From: Cylindrodendrum hubeiense
Lineage: Eukaryota; Ascomycota; Sordariomycetes; Hypocreales; Nectriaceae
NCBI GenBank assembly: GCA_014621425.1
Contig: JAANBB010000022.1
Span: forward strand, 186,001 to 250,000
DNA length: 64,000 nt
Direction: 5' to 3'
The position numbers were made by a program, and so were the translations under genes. The notes beneath the pieces were generated by a model. The model had not been told where the DNA came from and ran no database searches. It saw only the letters and a program-made list of their open reading frames with translations. How positions within the stretch are numbered: the first letter of the stretch is position 1; the number at the start of each line of letters is the position of its first letter. Below are positions 10,562 to 22,112 of the stretch, piece by piece.

Positions 10562-11281
10562 AGGGATGTGGCTGTTGCCGAGGTTGTCGTCCATTACATG
10601 AGAGATTTCTCGTCGCACGATTAATTTAGCGAATGTTGTAAATTTTATCAAACAAGCCCCTTATAATTAAGACTGAAGATTAGCAAAGTTTACGCTATCA
10701 ACACAATAAAGCTCAATAAGGAAGAATGGGGCTTATAATTGACCGAGTGACGTGAATAATTTCTTTTGCCAGATTGACAGCGACAGTAACTCGCAGCACC
10801 CCTCCTTATTATTGATTGTTCTTGGTCTCTTCTCGTGAGGCTCATATGGTATACAATGCAGTCCAGCTTAAGCGCCAGGCTCCTGTACTGTGCAAAATTC
10901 TCGACTATCCATTGAGCTGCCAACTTAACAACTACCTCGTTGCCCGGCTTCTGATACTTGCAACTCCAAAATTAATCGGCTCAGTCTGCCATGCAGCTCT
11001 TTCCTCAAGGTTATTGCTGTGTTGACATGTGGGAGATTTCTTCTCTTTCGTGACGAAGATTAGAAAGATTGTGATGAACCCAAAAGAAATCGAGGTCTGG
11101 AAGGCCTCGGTTCCAGTCTTGTTTTGAGTCTCGTGTCGGGCACTGCGACAGGTCATACCTAAGCGTAGCCCCGACTCACTCCCTGAACAGGAGGCTGAAT
11201 CCCTCGAATGCAAGCCAAAATTTCTCAAATTGACTCCGAGTCTCCTAAGTATGAATTCGGCGATGACGATGATGTTAACAA
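10562..11281. other. convergent intergenic region
   Basis: Holds the 3' flanks of the dioxygenase and of the unknown membrane protein. The right end (about 11264-11345) begins an ATG/ACG-type simple repeat that runs into the coding end of the next gene. No gene is visible. Confidence 0.5.
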
Positions 11282-13090
11282 TTAAGGTATCGATAATGGT
11301 AACGATGGTGATGACGATGATCGTGACGATGACGATGATAATGATCTTGATTGATGGTATGGCAGTGTAGGGGCAACAGTGCTCGGAGACACATGGCAAA
11401 CCTCTGTCATCTTGTTAACCATATCCAGCAGTGGCCTCGAGTCGATTGTATTATGCATCATTATCATCCTCACGAATGCCCTCATGGAGGCTAGAATCAG
11501 CACGTCTCGTCCCAACTCAATGGAGCGCTCGCGTGCCCGCTTATTGAGTGCGGGAAACAGAGTCGATACTTGTAGTGGAAATGAATGTCTCCGTCCAATC
11601 GTAACCCACTGGTCCCTAAATTCGATACGAAATAGCTGGCTGCTGCGGTCGTGCAGCATCCCTGTAGCCCAGTCAAAGAACTCCTTACGCACGATGGCCA
11701 ACACAGAGATGCATTGCCAGATGTCGCTGTGCTTTTCCGATTGGAGCTCATCCCCAATACACGTGTCGATATCATAACAGATCTCGGCCCGCTGGCGACT
11801 GAAGAAATTGATGTATACTTCACGTAAATTCCTGGCGAGACGGTCCAAATCTTTTGTCAGTCGCGTACGACTTCTACTACGACGGAGGTCATGCTGCAAG
11901 GTAATAGTCGCCGTAAAAGGGTAGACTCTGGATTTTGAAAGGGATGTGATATGGTCTGGTAGTAAGGAGTAAACGTGGCGTCTTTTGAATCGGAAGAATC
12001 CCCGTTTGTTCGGGTGCAGCCTCATGACGGCAAGTGAAATTTTCTCGGCTTCCAAGGTAAAGAGTCTGAGTATCCCCGGCTCGGGGTCCTTCCTCGGGGT
12101 ATGTAGGTAATACACTCTCTTGGCATCATCCCTGGATATTCCCACGGCATCCGTCCACTGGTTGTGCCTTGGGCTCATGTTTGGACGTTTCCTGAACACC
12201 CAAACGTCGTCCTCGAGATCTCGAGCGATGCGCAGATTAAATGACTGATGCGAATCCCTACTTGAACTAGATCCTTCTCTACCGACAGTGACAAAGCTGA
12301 GTTCCGGGATCCCCATAGCGTAAACTCGCTTCTTTTTGTCGTTTAGTGGCAGGCATCCGATGGATAGCCAGAAAAGCTCCGTTAATGGAGTCGGATCGTC
12401 AAGGTCTACCATCGTCAGTCGCTCTGGGTGCGGAGCGAAGTACACTTCGTCGAAGCGTGATTCTGCCAGGATTATGTTCTGCTGCCACCACATGACGCCG
12501 GTGATGCCGTATAGCTTATCTGCAGTGCGAGACTCTCGATATGCGCGTGTATCATTGTTTCCGTCGTCTTCAGTGAGAAGCCTGGCCCGAGTTTGGACCG
12601 TAACGGCCTCCCCATGATCGTCGCGGTGCCCATACCGTCCACGGAGCCCGACAGCAAGGATAGAAAAGCGATGGATGGGGAACCAGGCTTCTCGATTACG
12701 GATCAATAGAGGGTCCCCAGTCTTGAAACCCTCAGAGTAGAGGCTGGCGAGGTATGCGAGGTTCACCCATCCGGTTGAAGACGAGGGGACCTCTCCGTGT
12801 TCTCGGGCCTTTATAGTTTTCCTTAATGAGATGTTTTTGCCAGGCGCTTCGTCCAGGATCGGGGCAAGAACGCGGCGAAGACGGATGCTCTCGGTCAGTT
12901 TAAAAGAATTTGTGACGTATCCGAAAACCTGAGCGTCCACGGCCTTGAGAGCTTGGGTGCGTTCGGAGCGGGCCGCGCGGATGAGGAAATACGGCCCGAC
13001 GACGCCGCCGAGAGCCATCAAGGCTAGTCCAACCCCAACCCAGGTGCCAATGGTGGAGGCGACATCGGAAGGGGACGGGGAATCGGCCAT
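11282..13090 (-). CDS. fungal protein of unknown function with N-terminal membrane segment
   Basis: 602 residues in one open frame; function not recognised. Seen: one hydrophobic segment at about residues 14-37 followed by basic residues (FLIRAARSERTQAL), which suggests a single-pass anchor with a cytosolic body. The body is rich in Trp, Arg and charged residues. The last 20 residues are a Ser/Pro run encoded by an ATG/ACG microsatellite, so the true C-terminus may vary between strains. The N-terminal 'TWVGVGLALMALGGVVGP...RAARSER' pattern reminds me of a large family of uncharacterised ascomycete proteins with the same anchor. It is convergent with the dioxygenase and is probably not part of that cluster. 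Confidence 0.7.
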   Translation of the reverse strand: MADSPSPSDVASTIGTWVGVGLALMALGGVVGPYFLIRAARSERTQALKAVDAQVFGYVTNSFKLTESIRLRRVLAPILDEAPGKNISLRKTIKAREHGEVPSSSTGWVNLAYLASLYSEGFKTGDPLLIRNREAWFPIHRFSILAVGLRGRYGHRDDHGEAVTVQTRARLLTEDDGNNDTRAYRESRTADKLYGITGVMWWQQNIILAESRFDEVYFAPHPERLTMVDLDDPTPLTELFWLSIGCLPLNDKKKRVYAMGIPELSFVTVGREGSSSSRDSHQSFNLRIARDLEDDVWVFRKRPNMSPRHNQWTDAVGISRDDAKRVYYLHTPRKDPEPGILRLFTLEAEKISLAVMRLHPNKRGFFRFKRRHVYSLLPDHITSLSKSRVYPFTATITLQHDLRRSRSRTRLTKDLDRLARNLREVYINFFSRQRAEICYDIDTCIGDELQSEKHSDIWQCISVLAIVRKEFFDWATGMLHDRSSQLFRIEFRDQWVTIGRRHSFPLQVSTLFPALNKRARERSIELGRDVLILASMRAFVRMIMMHNTIDSRPLLDMVNKMTEVCHVSPSTVAPTLPYHQSRSLSSSSSRSSSSPSLPLSIP

Positions 13091-13917
13091 CGGAGCAAAT
13101 GTGTCCGGGTAGCAGTTGAACAGAGTCCTTGTCAGACTCAGATGGAGAACCTGACGAGGCCAGGTTTACGGACTGGAAGTCTTCAGATTAATGGAATTGC
13201 GTTCGTAGGATGCCGAGGCGATCGGACAAGGGGTCCACGCTTCGGTTGTTAGATTGGCAGAATCAACGGCGTCATACTCGACGCCTATCCAAAATGAAGG
13301 CTTCACGCTGTCGGCAAAAGCTTGATCCGCAGCGTTACACGGAATTTCCAAAGTCTACAGTATGGAAATCTGAAAGGTCGTATGGGACCACATTTACACT
13401 TCGAGGGAGTACACGTTAAGAGGAATATACTTATGCTCAGGACTGTATTGTATTCGATTCAATATTCAAAAAAAGATAAGGAAAAAATAAGGAAAAAGAA
13501 AGAAAGAGAAATAGAAAGGAAAAAGGGTCCCACCACGACTAGCTTCTGTTATCGAGACTTAAATCTCTATTGAATACACGCATATTCGAAAGTAATCGGA
13601 TACGTCATTAAGGATAGCACACACTGTGTCAGCCACATTCGGTGCTTACACTAGAGCATTGAAACAGGCAGGACCGATCCGCCAAACGGTCCGCCCAAGG
13701 AAGACTGGAGGAACCGCTCTAGCGTCATTAAGATGGATAAGAAGTGCTGATTCTAGCTGTTATCGCAAAGATACCGGACTTGGAGGTTGTACAGTGATGT
13801 TCACTGTCGCCGTTATTACACTACTGGAAATCAATAATAGCATAGGGGAGGTTGCTACAATTTAATAGAACGTGCGATCCCAGATCATTTCAAATAACTG
13901 AGTAAAAGTAAAATCAT
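13091..13917. other. intergenic region between two minus-strand genes
   Basis: Carries the promoter of the 11282-13090 gene and the 3' flank of the NLR. An A-rich tract of AAAGA-type runs lies at about 13467-13526. No convincing gene. Confidence 0.5.
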
Positions 13918-16900
13918 CTATTCTGAGTGTGCTATATCCCCACGGTTTGATCTCCGCCAGCGGGTTGGGATTAATCTAGCTACAATGCGACTCCGACGGT
14001 TCGGTTGTGCTTTGTGTGACGTTTCAGCGCCTATACTAGAGGCAGAGCTGGGTCCTGAAGGTCTATGATCGGGTAGATCAGGCCGTGAGACTTTTTGCCT
14101 GATGTTGATTAGCATGGAGGAAATATTCCTGCATGGCACACTATCCTGCCCATATATTTTTTCAAAGCCGGATTGTGCACGAATATAGTACTTTTCGGCC
14201 TCTTCTAGTCTGTTCAGAGTATGGAAAAGCCTTCCAAGGTTATGGAGTGTTTTGAGCGCAGGGGGGTAGGTGTTGACATTAGGTCCCAAGGCCTTCTCGT
14301 AGCCTTGAAGTGCTCGATCATATATCGCCTCGGCTTCACTAAATCGGCCTTGGGCTTTATAGAGAAGACCAAGATTGTTGGCTGTGTCAAGCGTTGATGT
14401 ATGGTCTGGTCCATATGCCTTCCCTCTGCCTTGAAGTGCTCGATTATACAGCGTCTCGGCTTCGCTATATCGGCCTTGGCTTTCATAGAGAATACCGAGA
14501 TTGTTGGCTGTGTCAAGCGTTGACATATGGTCTGGTCCACATAACTTCTCTCTGCCTTGAAGTGCTCGATCATGCATCGCCTCAGATTCACTGTATCGGC
14601 CTTGGTTGAAATAGAGAAGACCGAGATTGTCGACTGTACCAAGCGTTAATGTATGGTCTGGTCCCCATGCCTTCTCGAAGCCTTGAAGTGCTCGATTATA
14701 CAGCGTCTCGGCTTCGCTACATCGGTCTTGGCTGAAATACAGAACACCGAGATTGCTGACTGTATTAAGTGTTGACATATGCTCTGATCCCAATGCCTTC
14801 TCTTTGCCTTGAAGTGCTCGATTATACATCTCTTCGGCTTCAACAAATCGGCCTCGGGCTTTATAAAGAATACCGAGATTGTTGACTATGTCAAGCGTTG
14901 ACATATAGTCTGGTCCATATACCTTCTCGAAGCCTTGAAGCGCTCGATTATACAGCGTCTCGGCTTCGCTATATCGGCCTTGGCTGACATACAGAACACC
15001 GAGATTGCTGACTGTATTAAGTGTTGACATATGCTCTGATCCCAATGCCTTCTCTTTGCCTTGAAGTGCTCGATTAAACATCTCTTCGGCTTCAACAAAT
15101 CGGCCTTGGGCTTTATAGATGATCCCCAAATTGTTGATTATGTTAAGGATCGATGCATGTTCTGCTCCCCGTACCTTCTCATAGCCTTCAAGTGCGCGAC
15201 AATACATCGCCTCGGCTTCGTTATATCGGCTTTGGTCCTCGAAGACACTCCCGATTCTAGACTGAATCCATCCGTAGTCACCTTCAACTTGTGTACCAAG
15301 TTCGATCAATTGCGACGAGCAAACGTCTACGTGTAAAAGTAGACGTCGCTGCACTAGCCAGTCGTTCTCCTGCTCTCGCTCGGGTATGCGTGATGCAACA
15401 CAACTAAGAGCCAGTGCAATCAGCTTTCCCTCCCGTTCTGCTTTGAGTGTATGCTTCATCCATGCGTGCACACACTCATGAACGCTGTACCCTCTGGAAT
15501 CAACTTCCCACTGTTTTTGATCTGCTTCCACAAGTCCATGGCTGCACAGCACTCGCATAACTTCATCAAACGATATATGGTCTTGCACTATATCCTTGAA
15601 CCACAATGGCACATCCTCCCCTTCGTATTGGAGCAGTTCGTACCACAAGTCCTCATTATCAAAGTAGGCCCAGAGGTGGAGCATCATTGCTGCTGCATGA
15701 TTCCTCTGTTTGATCTGCCTATACGAAATATCCCATGTCGAATACATCGCTCGATTCTCGTATGACAATAGTGCTGGTGTCTTTTTCTGTAGTCGCAGCC
15801 ATGATTCTTGATATTGCTTAAGGTATTCTGCACAACTTGTTGAAACCTGACTCAAGTAAGCCCCAGCGGTTGCTAGAGCAAGTGGTAACCCTTCAAGCTT
15901 TTGGGCAAGTGCAATAGCTGCATCATCTTGAATATTTGTTAGCCTTAGCGTTGACTGTTGCTTCACTCGCCTTACCGTTCTCAATATCATCCCTCCGTGA
16001 GTTAGAACGCAATACCGCTAAGCTATCCTCGACTTCGGTAAACTTCTTAAGAAATATGGACTCGCCAATGCGAATCTCAGATGATCTAGTAGCGATGATG
16101 ATGGCTCCTTGATAGTTCTCCGGGAAGAATGTGCGGATATCGTAAGCCTTTGTCAGTGTTGTCGCCTCTTCAGCAGACTGCTCATCGACCCCGCGGTTTG
16201 TGTTTTCCTCGTCGTTTACACTCCAATCTTCCCTGGCTAATTTTGGATTATCGTAATTATCAAAAACTAGAAGCCAACGATCATTGTCAGGCTCATCGAG
16301 CCAACGCTTGACAGCCCGTATGATTTCGTGAGGACCTTGGCTTGCTATGGCAGTCTTGATGAATAGCAAGGCGGGGTACTGGCGAAGGATTTTCTCCGCA
16401 GCTCTGTAAAAGCTCTGCTGCAGCGATATCTCGTCGCTTGCGTTCAACCAAATAGTCGCTGAATAGTTGGTGTGGTAGTTCTTCAAATACTTTATAACCA
16501 ATTGAGTTTTGCCAATACCACCTAGTCCATGTAGAATAATAGAACGGCGTCCTTCGGATTTGTTAAGCGCGCGATGTATCTGTGCAAGCTCATCTTTCCT
16601 ACCAACGAATTCGTGGACGTCGGTGACTCCTGATAGACTGAAAGCGAGTGTATATTCCTTTGTGATGTGACCTATTTCTAATGTTAGCAAAAAGGTTCAA
16701 GGTATTGTGATCATGATGCTACCACATACATGTCACTGCAGGCACCCAATATTCCAAGAAGGCCTTTGTGCATGCTGCCGCCGTTGCCGCCGCATACCGC
16801 TGCCACCCCTTCGCCTTATGGCTGTCGGCGTAATCACAGGCACCTTTGATCACGATACAGGGGAAGGTATCCCACATTCCAGCACCTTCCATCTCGAAGC

Positions 16901-17690
16901 CGATAACACCCTCCTGTCGTGCGATATTATCGCGCTCCTCTCCGTCCTTCATCACTGTATCCCCAGACGCAATCAAGCCGAAGTGGACAGCTGGCTGTGG
17001 GATACCTTGATCGAGACGACGGCGCCTAACGAGCTCACCGTTGCAACCGCACTCTTCGCAACTCTCTCCGTCTTCAATATGTCGATAATTTGGGTCAAAT
17101 AACCTGTCATTCGCGATGCTTGGATACTCTGCTTCTAGCTCAGGCTCTTTCTGAATCTCATCAAGATGGCCAGCCAGCTTGCCACTAAGTTTCTTCTTAT
17201 CATGCATGCCACCCAACTTCGCTAATAATGCGCGGATCTCTGTATTAGGTCTCCCCAACGAGTCTAGGAGTGTATCTTTTCGCATAAAGCGCTCTGGAAG
17301 CCGCCGCCCGAAATCGTACTGGATGACACCGGTACTCACGATGACGTCCCCGAGGATAATCTCATTCTTGGTTTTGGGTACAATGGGGACGGCACCACAA
17401 ACGCCAACGACAAGAGCTAGTCTGATATTGGGAAAGCTAGAACGGCAGTTAGACGCAACCGCCGCAGCATTGATCTTTCCCATACCAAGCATGTGGGCGA
17501 GCACAACATTATGACGACCGACAAGTCCTGCAGAGTAGGCGTTTGGATCGCCTGAAGTCTTATCGTAGGGGGGTCCGTCGTCTTCCCAATCGCGGTCGAA
17601 GAGCTCTCGAACAGCGTCTGCTTCGATGCTGAGGGCGCATATGATAGCAACCTCAAAGTCGAGACGAGTGGCAGGCCGTCTGGGTGTCAT
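13918..17690 (-). CDS. NLR-type protein: nucleoside phosphorylase domain, NB-ARC, TPR repeats
   Basis: Fungal STAND receptor, probably of non-self recognition or regulated cell death. Exons are 16730-17690, 15976-16671 and 13918-15926. Introns are 16672-16729 (GTATGT...TAG) and 15927-15975 (GTAAGG...AAG, with CTAAC branch); the joined frame is 1221 residues. Domains in order: a PNP_UDP-like fold (about 1-320; FEVAIICAL, GKINAA, GFEMEGAGM, KGACDYAD); NB-ARC (P-loop LHGLGGIGKTQ, Walker B WLLVFDNYD, ATRSSEI, GLPLALATAGAY); then about eight kinesin-light-chain-type TPRs of 42 residues. The TPRs are very alike in protein and DNA, as in high-turnover fungal recognition repeats. An in-frame ATG at 17804 would add a hydrophobic extension; I prefer 17690 because the family fold starts right after it. 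Key catalytic and nucleotide-binding motifs look intact. Confidence 0.9.
14200..15230 (-). repeat. tandem 126-bp TPR-coding repeats with a 252-bp higher-order unit
   Basis: About eight 42-codon units share the frame pattern N-R-A-L-Q-G plus NNLG-[IV]-LY. Two alternating unit types make a 252-bp period: the tract near 14761 and the tract near 15013 match for about 80 bp with only one to three differences. Such similarity points to recent duplication or gene conversion. Confidence 0.85.
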
Positions 17691-19892
17691 GTCGTTTGCA
17701 ATGTTGAGCGATGTAGTAAGAGATTCCCTTTGAAATGCGGCTTTAATGGAAGATGAGGAACTGAGCAAGAAGGCAAAAGCAAGGTTGTCAGCCAGCGGGT
17801 GCATTTGACGCGCAGCCTCGTGCGGCTGAAGTTGTTATTTCAAACACAGGTGGCCTCAGGCTTTAGTTCGGATATCGGTGGAATTTAATTCCATCTGTCA
17901 CAAAGTGACTCTGTAATCAAGCAGCTTAGCAGAGCCCAGAATTTGTTACTCGCCTCTGTAACGGTCTATTAACACATCCAAAAACAGTAAGTCAAAAAGG
18001 AAGGCAATGATCATCACCGCTATACATCGCCGCAACATAACCTAAATGCCAAACATTTATTGCTATCATCTATCATAGGTCAGACTAGAACTCACTTCCC
18101 GTTCTGATACTAACAAAAAACACGGACGTATTATTTAACGCAGTAAAAGACTACAGTAAAATGTGGTGAGCTAGCTGATTAGTGTTGGCGATTACCTATG
18201 CACTGTCACGGAGCGGGTGGACGACTGAGCGGACGGCTGCAAGAACGGTGTAGGGTGTTGCCCCCCAAGCAATATCCTGAGCACAGCCTGATTCGGATAT
18301 GGAACTGGGCTCGTTTCTTCCAGTTAGAAAAGGCGGCCACGGGTTCTAGGTTTTGGTAACCCAGGATGTTAGCTTGGCGGAGGAACGAGACCTTCCCTAG
18401 CCCCCCTAGCAGAGCCTGTTGTTATTTTATTTCTGTATTATCTGTATTAATTCGCATTTTCCCCGATTTTTCTCTGCTGTTAGTCGCGCCCGAGTCTTTG
18501 AGGTCGGGATTTACATCACTTCATTCACGGTTTTCAACGCCTTGCCAACGCGAAGACCAACTTTCTTTCAGCCCAAGCACCTAATTAAATGCTTTCCTTC
18601 CTTTTGAACCAAGAATCAAGAAGTTACAGCCGATAGCTCCAGCTGTGGCCTACGCACATACCCGACCCAGGTAGACTTGCTGACGACACTTGACTGGGGA
18701 TTTCTGTGGGAGGGGACTTATTTGGTGTTGGGCTACTATCCTTTTCCGCCGCTTCATTAGATCATAGACTTAGTTCAGAAAGCTACCCAGGGTTCAGAAA
18801 GCTACCCAGGAAAAGTGCATACAAACAAGTTTGTTTTTTTAATACACTAGCAATGTTACACACCCTTACCATCCTGTGCGTCGAACGAATATGCGTACGA
18901 CTACGGTTTATCAATAGCTAGTCTCCGCCGCGTGAATTGGCAACACATTAATGGGCATGTTTTGTCCATATTAAGCTACAATTGCTAACCATAGCTTGTT
19001 TGCCTATACAAGACCTTTAGAGGATTGCGATAGAATCGCTCGGGAGACGTCAGCATCTCGCGTGGCGCGTTGGTGTCGATGAATCTGACGGCGTGCTCCG
19101 CGTCCAAGCCCAAATTTTGAAATCCGAGAAACGTGTCAAGAATTCCCTGGCGTTTTCTCGCGCCATCCCGGTCGCCCATCACCGAATTGATTCTCTTCCA
19201 CTTCGCGGCCTCGCGGATTTCCTCCTCGTCCAGATTCATCCCGGGGTGGACAGACACGCCGGGCGCTTTCACCACTTCGGTGGCTCGCGGCTGCGCCGTG
19301 TCGAGCGCCAGCATGAGCTAGTCAGTCTCCTTGGGCACTTTTGGCTTTGGCCGCACGATCTTTCATCCGACTTTGTGCTTTGTTGTTTCTAAAATCCTGG
19401 ATGGATTCAGCAGCCCGTCGGGACTGTTGGGATACGCCCCCAGAGATTACAAGGGACGTCATCGACGATGGCCTCGACAGCCCGGAAGTTCAGGGCTGCG
19501 CCGTCTGCATTTGATCCCTTGCACACTTTTACCTTGATAAGATGGTAACGACGCGAGAGAGAATTGTCGGGAGGTAGAATACCCATGTTCAATGCCGTGC
19601 CTAGTTCTCGTTCAAGTGGAGTAAGAGGGTCAACGAAACAATAAGCAGAAATATATTGTGCGGAGCACATTGCAAATATAGTCTATAATACGAAGTTCTC
19701 ACATCCATTACAGTGCTAGGTACATGTTAAGGCTACTCTTTCGCGATCATCCAGCTATCGGTGTCCTCCTGCTTCTTGTCCCGCTTTATTTTCCCCGTGA
19801 TACTGTAGAGCGTATACGGTCTTGGTCAAGTATGACACGGCTGCGTCGGGCATCTTCAGCTCCGTTACGTGACTAATGGCAGAGCCCTTTGG
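17691..19892. other. intergenic region with small possible ORFs
   Basis: Upstream region of the NLR gene followed by 1.2 kb with no convincing gene, then the weak ORFs near 18985-19670. An 18-bp direct duplication (core CAGAAAGCTACCCAGG) is at about 18774-18810. Confidence 0.4.
18985..19314 (-). CDS. small hypothetical protein (weak)
   Basis: A 109-codon open frame rich in charged residues, protein-like in composition (PGMNLDEEEIREAAKWKR) but unrecognised. A second minus-strand frame at 19407-19670 lies upstream and could be another exon, but I found no splice pair that joins the frames cleanly. It could be a fragment of a decayed gene. Confidence 0.25.
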   Translation of the reverse strand: MLALDTAQPRATEVVKAPGVSVHPGMNLDEEEIREAAKWKRINSVMGDRDGARKRQGILDTFLGFQNLGLDAEHAVRFIDTNAPREMLTSPERFYRNPLKVLYRQTSYG

Positions 19893-22112
19893 CTACACCG
19901 AAACAGGGGTTTGGTCCGGGAACAGCTGTCGGCTAGAGGAGCTACGACCCTGGGACGGCTCGAATTGAATATTTAGGCTGCTTGGCCGGTCGTTTAGATG
20001 CGCGGCGAGATATACCGACTTGGAGTTGTCGTCGAGTGGCTGGAAGTTTTGCCCCAAAACTTCCTTGGCGACGTTGGCGTGGGCCGTGGCCAACTCTGCA
20101 GGCATGAGGATTCCCGTATCGAAGTTGAGCACAGAAACCAGCAGCTCAGGAGTTGTCTGCGGCTCTGGGATCTTTTTCCAGGTCCGTTCGCGAAGACCGG
20201 TGATGACTATGGTCGCGTCTTTGCGGAACGCCTCCAGTGGGAACGATTGCTCCAGTAACCCATCCTGGAGCTTGGTCACACCAAACCGCACCTGGTGAGG
20301 CGGCTGGCTCAGCTCCATCTGGATCTTTTCGCCCACGTTGCATTTGTCTGGGTCGAAGAGGCACATCAGCATGTCCTGGTTGCGAGTTGAGAGGACCACG
20401 GCCGCTTCCGGCTTCAGTTGGAGATCCGGCAACGCTTCGATGCAGCCCGAACGGATTACAAACCCCTGCCGCGCAATTTGGAGTGATTCGGACCTCCTGT
20501 GCTTGATGTATACATTGATTGCCTGGCGAATCTCGTCTCGGACGGCGTCTACAGTGCCGCCCACCGTGTTGCCCAAGCTGAGAGCGCCGTCTACCATGGA
20601 GTCTATCCAGTTGTCATCGATGAAAAAGGCCATGATGTGCTCAATAGCCAGGACAGCCGGGTCGGGAAACAGATACTGGGCGGGGATCATCTTTAGTGAG
20701 AAGATATTGGACATGACCCATTCGATGACCTCGCGCATGCCCTCTATCGAGACCGACTTGGGGGTCGCTGCCGCATCCAAGGTGGCCAATTCAATGACAT
20801 GGGGCTTGACGAACGTCTTGCCTACGTAGGCGAGGTTTCTCTGCAGTTCAGCGGCGGATAGCTCTGTGTTCTTTGCAGACGGCTCCATCACCCAACGGCG
20901 AGATCCTTTGTCCGACACCCCTGCCAGTTTATCCGATACGCCGCCCTTGAAGCGCTCAGCAAGTTTGCCGAGAACCTCATCTACCTCGTCGGGCACAGCA
21001 GTCCCGGAGCCGGAGCCGTCGGGTGCCTTGCTGGTCGTGGCGAGAAGAAACAGACGTCTGCGGACGGTGGCCAAGGCCCTTGAGAACTGGGGCTCCCGCG
21101 CCGCGACCGACCGGCCCAGGTCCCAGGCCTTGCTGTACGACACGTCCAAGACCTCCGTCTCAGCATCCAAGACTTGGAGATCGGTGCCGTACATGCTCGG
21201 CCGTATCTGTGCCCGCATTTCTAGGGCGGGCACCAGCGGGCCGCGGAACAAGGCCATGGACGTCTCGCCCGTGACGCCGCGGTGCCGAACCATCGTGTAG
21301 CCGTTGTCGACCTGTGCGCGGATCCACTTCTGCGCCGTGCTCGCGTTCTCTGGGACCGGCGTAGGGTTGGACAGGCGGAGTGGTTGTACCTGCGCCTGCA
21401 GCTCTTTGAAGATGTCATGTTCTTCGGTCGCGCCGATTGTGTCCCACTCGAAGCCCCACGAGCACAGGGAGACGAGCGCGAATACAGCATCCGCATTGGC
21501 CGTTTCCTTGAAGGCGATGTTCGAGACGCCTTCGAGCGAGACGAGGTGCGCAATCATCTTCTGCGGAGGGCCGGGGGCCGGAGGTCGGATCCGGTGCGCC
21601 AGGACAGTGCTCACCTTGATCGGATCGCCGGACGGGCCGACGCCGACTTCCTTGACATGGACGAGATGCTTGTATCGCGATAGATCAGGCTTGTCTTGTT
21701 CGGTATTGTCGGGTTTCGTCTGGTCTTCAAAATATGACTTGAAGATGGTCGCTTGAAGGAAGATGAACTCGGCGTCGCCCAGCTCCTCCGGGTGGGACAC
21801 GGTGTGACGGCCGCCGAACTTGGCCGCCACCGTTGAGGGCGGCAGACGGATGGAACGAGTTCCGGTCGCCACGTGCGTCGCATCTACGACCTCGAGGGGC
21901 ACGACCAGTTCGCTGTCGTCCTTGAACAGCAGCAGGGCCAGCCACGGCAGCGGCTCCTCCTCCTCCGGCTGAGGCGGCGCATCGGGCTCTCTCTCCCGCG
22001 GGACGGCGCCGTTGACGATGATATGAGGGAGAGTCTCGGCGGGCACGCGCTGCAGGTTCGGCGGGTAGAAGGAGTGCAGCAGGGCGGAGGGCAAATTGTA
22101 CGGCGTTTCCAT
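19893..22112 (-). CDS. large uncharacterised protein resembling bacterial proteins of unknown function
   Basis: 739 residues, no intron, G+C-rich, function unknown. Seen: an acidic/proline segment, then LPWLALLLFKDD, AHRIRPPAPGP, AHLVSLEG, SLCSWGFEWD, RHRGVTGETSMALFRGPLVP, and a long C-terminal half with helical stretches (WVMSNIFSLKMIPAQYLFPDP). No signal peptide or clear membrane segment. The order 'WLALL[LV]F ... HLVSLEG ... RGPLVP' recalls a family of uncharacterised bacterial proteins; this is from memory and not a search result. Together with the missing intron it raises horizontal transfer as a possibility. The nearest neighbours (NLR, transposon) do not suggest a pathway. Confidence 0.72.
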   Translation of the reverse strand: METPYNLPSALLHSFYPPNLQRVPAETLPHIIVNGAVPREREPDAPPQPEEEEPLPWLALLLFKDDSELVVPLEVVDATHVATGTRSIRLPPSTVAAKFGGRHTVSHPEELGDAEFIFLQATIFKSYFEDQTKPDNTEQDKPDLSRYKHLVHVKEVGVGPSGDPIKVSTVLAHRIRPPAPGPPQKMIAHLVSLEGVSNIAFKETANADAVFALVSLCSWGFEWDTIGATEEHDIFKELQAQVQPLRLSNPTPVPENASTAQKWIRAQVDNGYTMVRHRGVTGETSMALFRGPLVPALEMRAQIRPSMYGTDLQVLDAETEVLDVSYSKAWDLGRSVAAREPQFSRALATVRRRLFLLATTSKAPDGSGSGTAVPDEVDEVLGKLAERFKGGVSDKLAGVSDKGSRRWVMEPSAKNTELSAAELQRNLAYVGKTFVKPHVIELATLDAAATPKSVSIEGMREVIEWVMSNIFSLKMIPAQYLFPDPAVLAIEHIMAFFIDDNWIDSMVDGALSLGNTVGGTVDAVRDEIRQAINVYIKHRRSESLQIARQGFVIRSGCIEALPDLQLKPEAAVVLSTRNQDMLMCLFDPDKCNVGEKIQMELSQPPHQVRFGVTKLQDGLLEQSFPLEAFRKDATIVITGLRERTWKKIPEPQTTPELLVSVLNFDTGILMPAELATAHANVAKEVLGQNFQPLDDNSKSVYLAAHLNDRPSSLNIQFEPSQGRSSSSRQLFPDQTPVSV

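Noticed and set aside
14200..15230. CRISPR-like regular repeats
   Set aside because: The 126-bp period is coding (TPR units) and the organism is a fungus.
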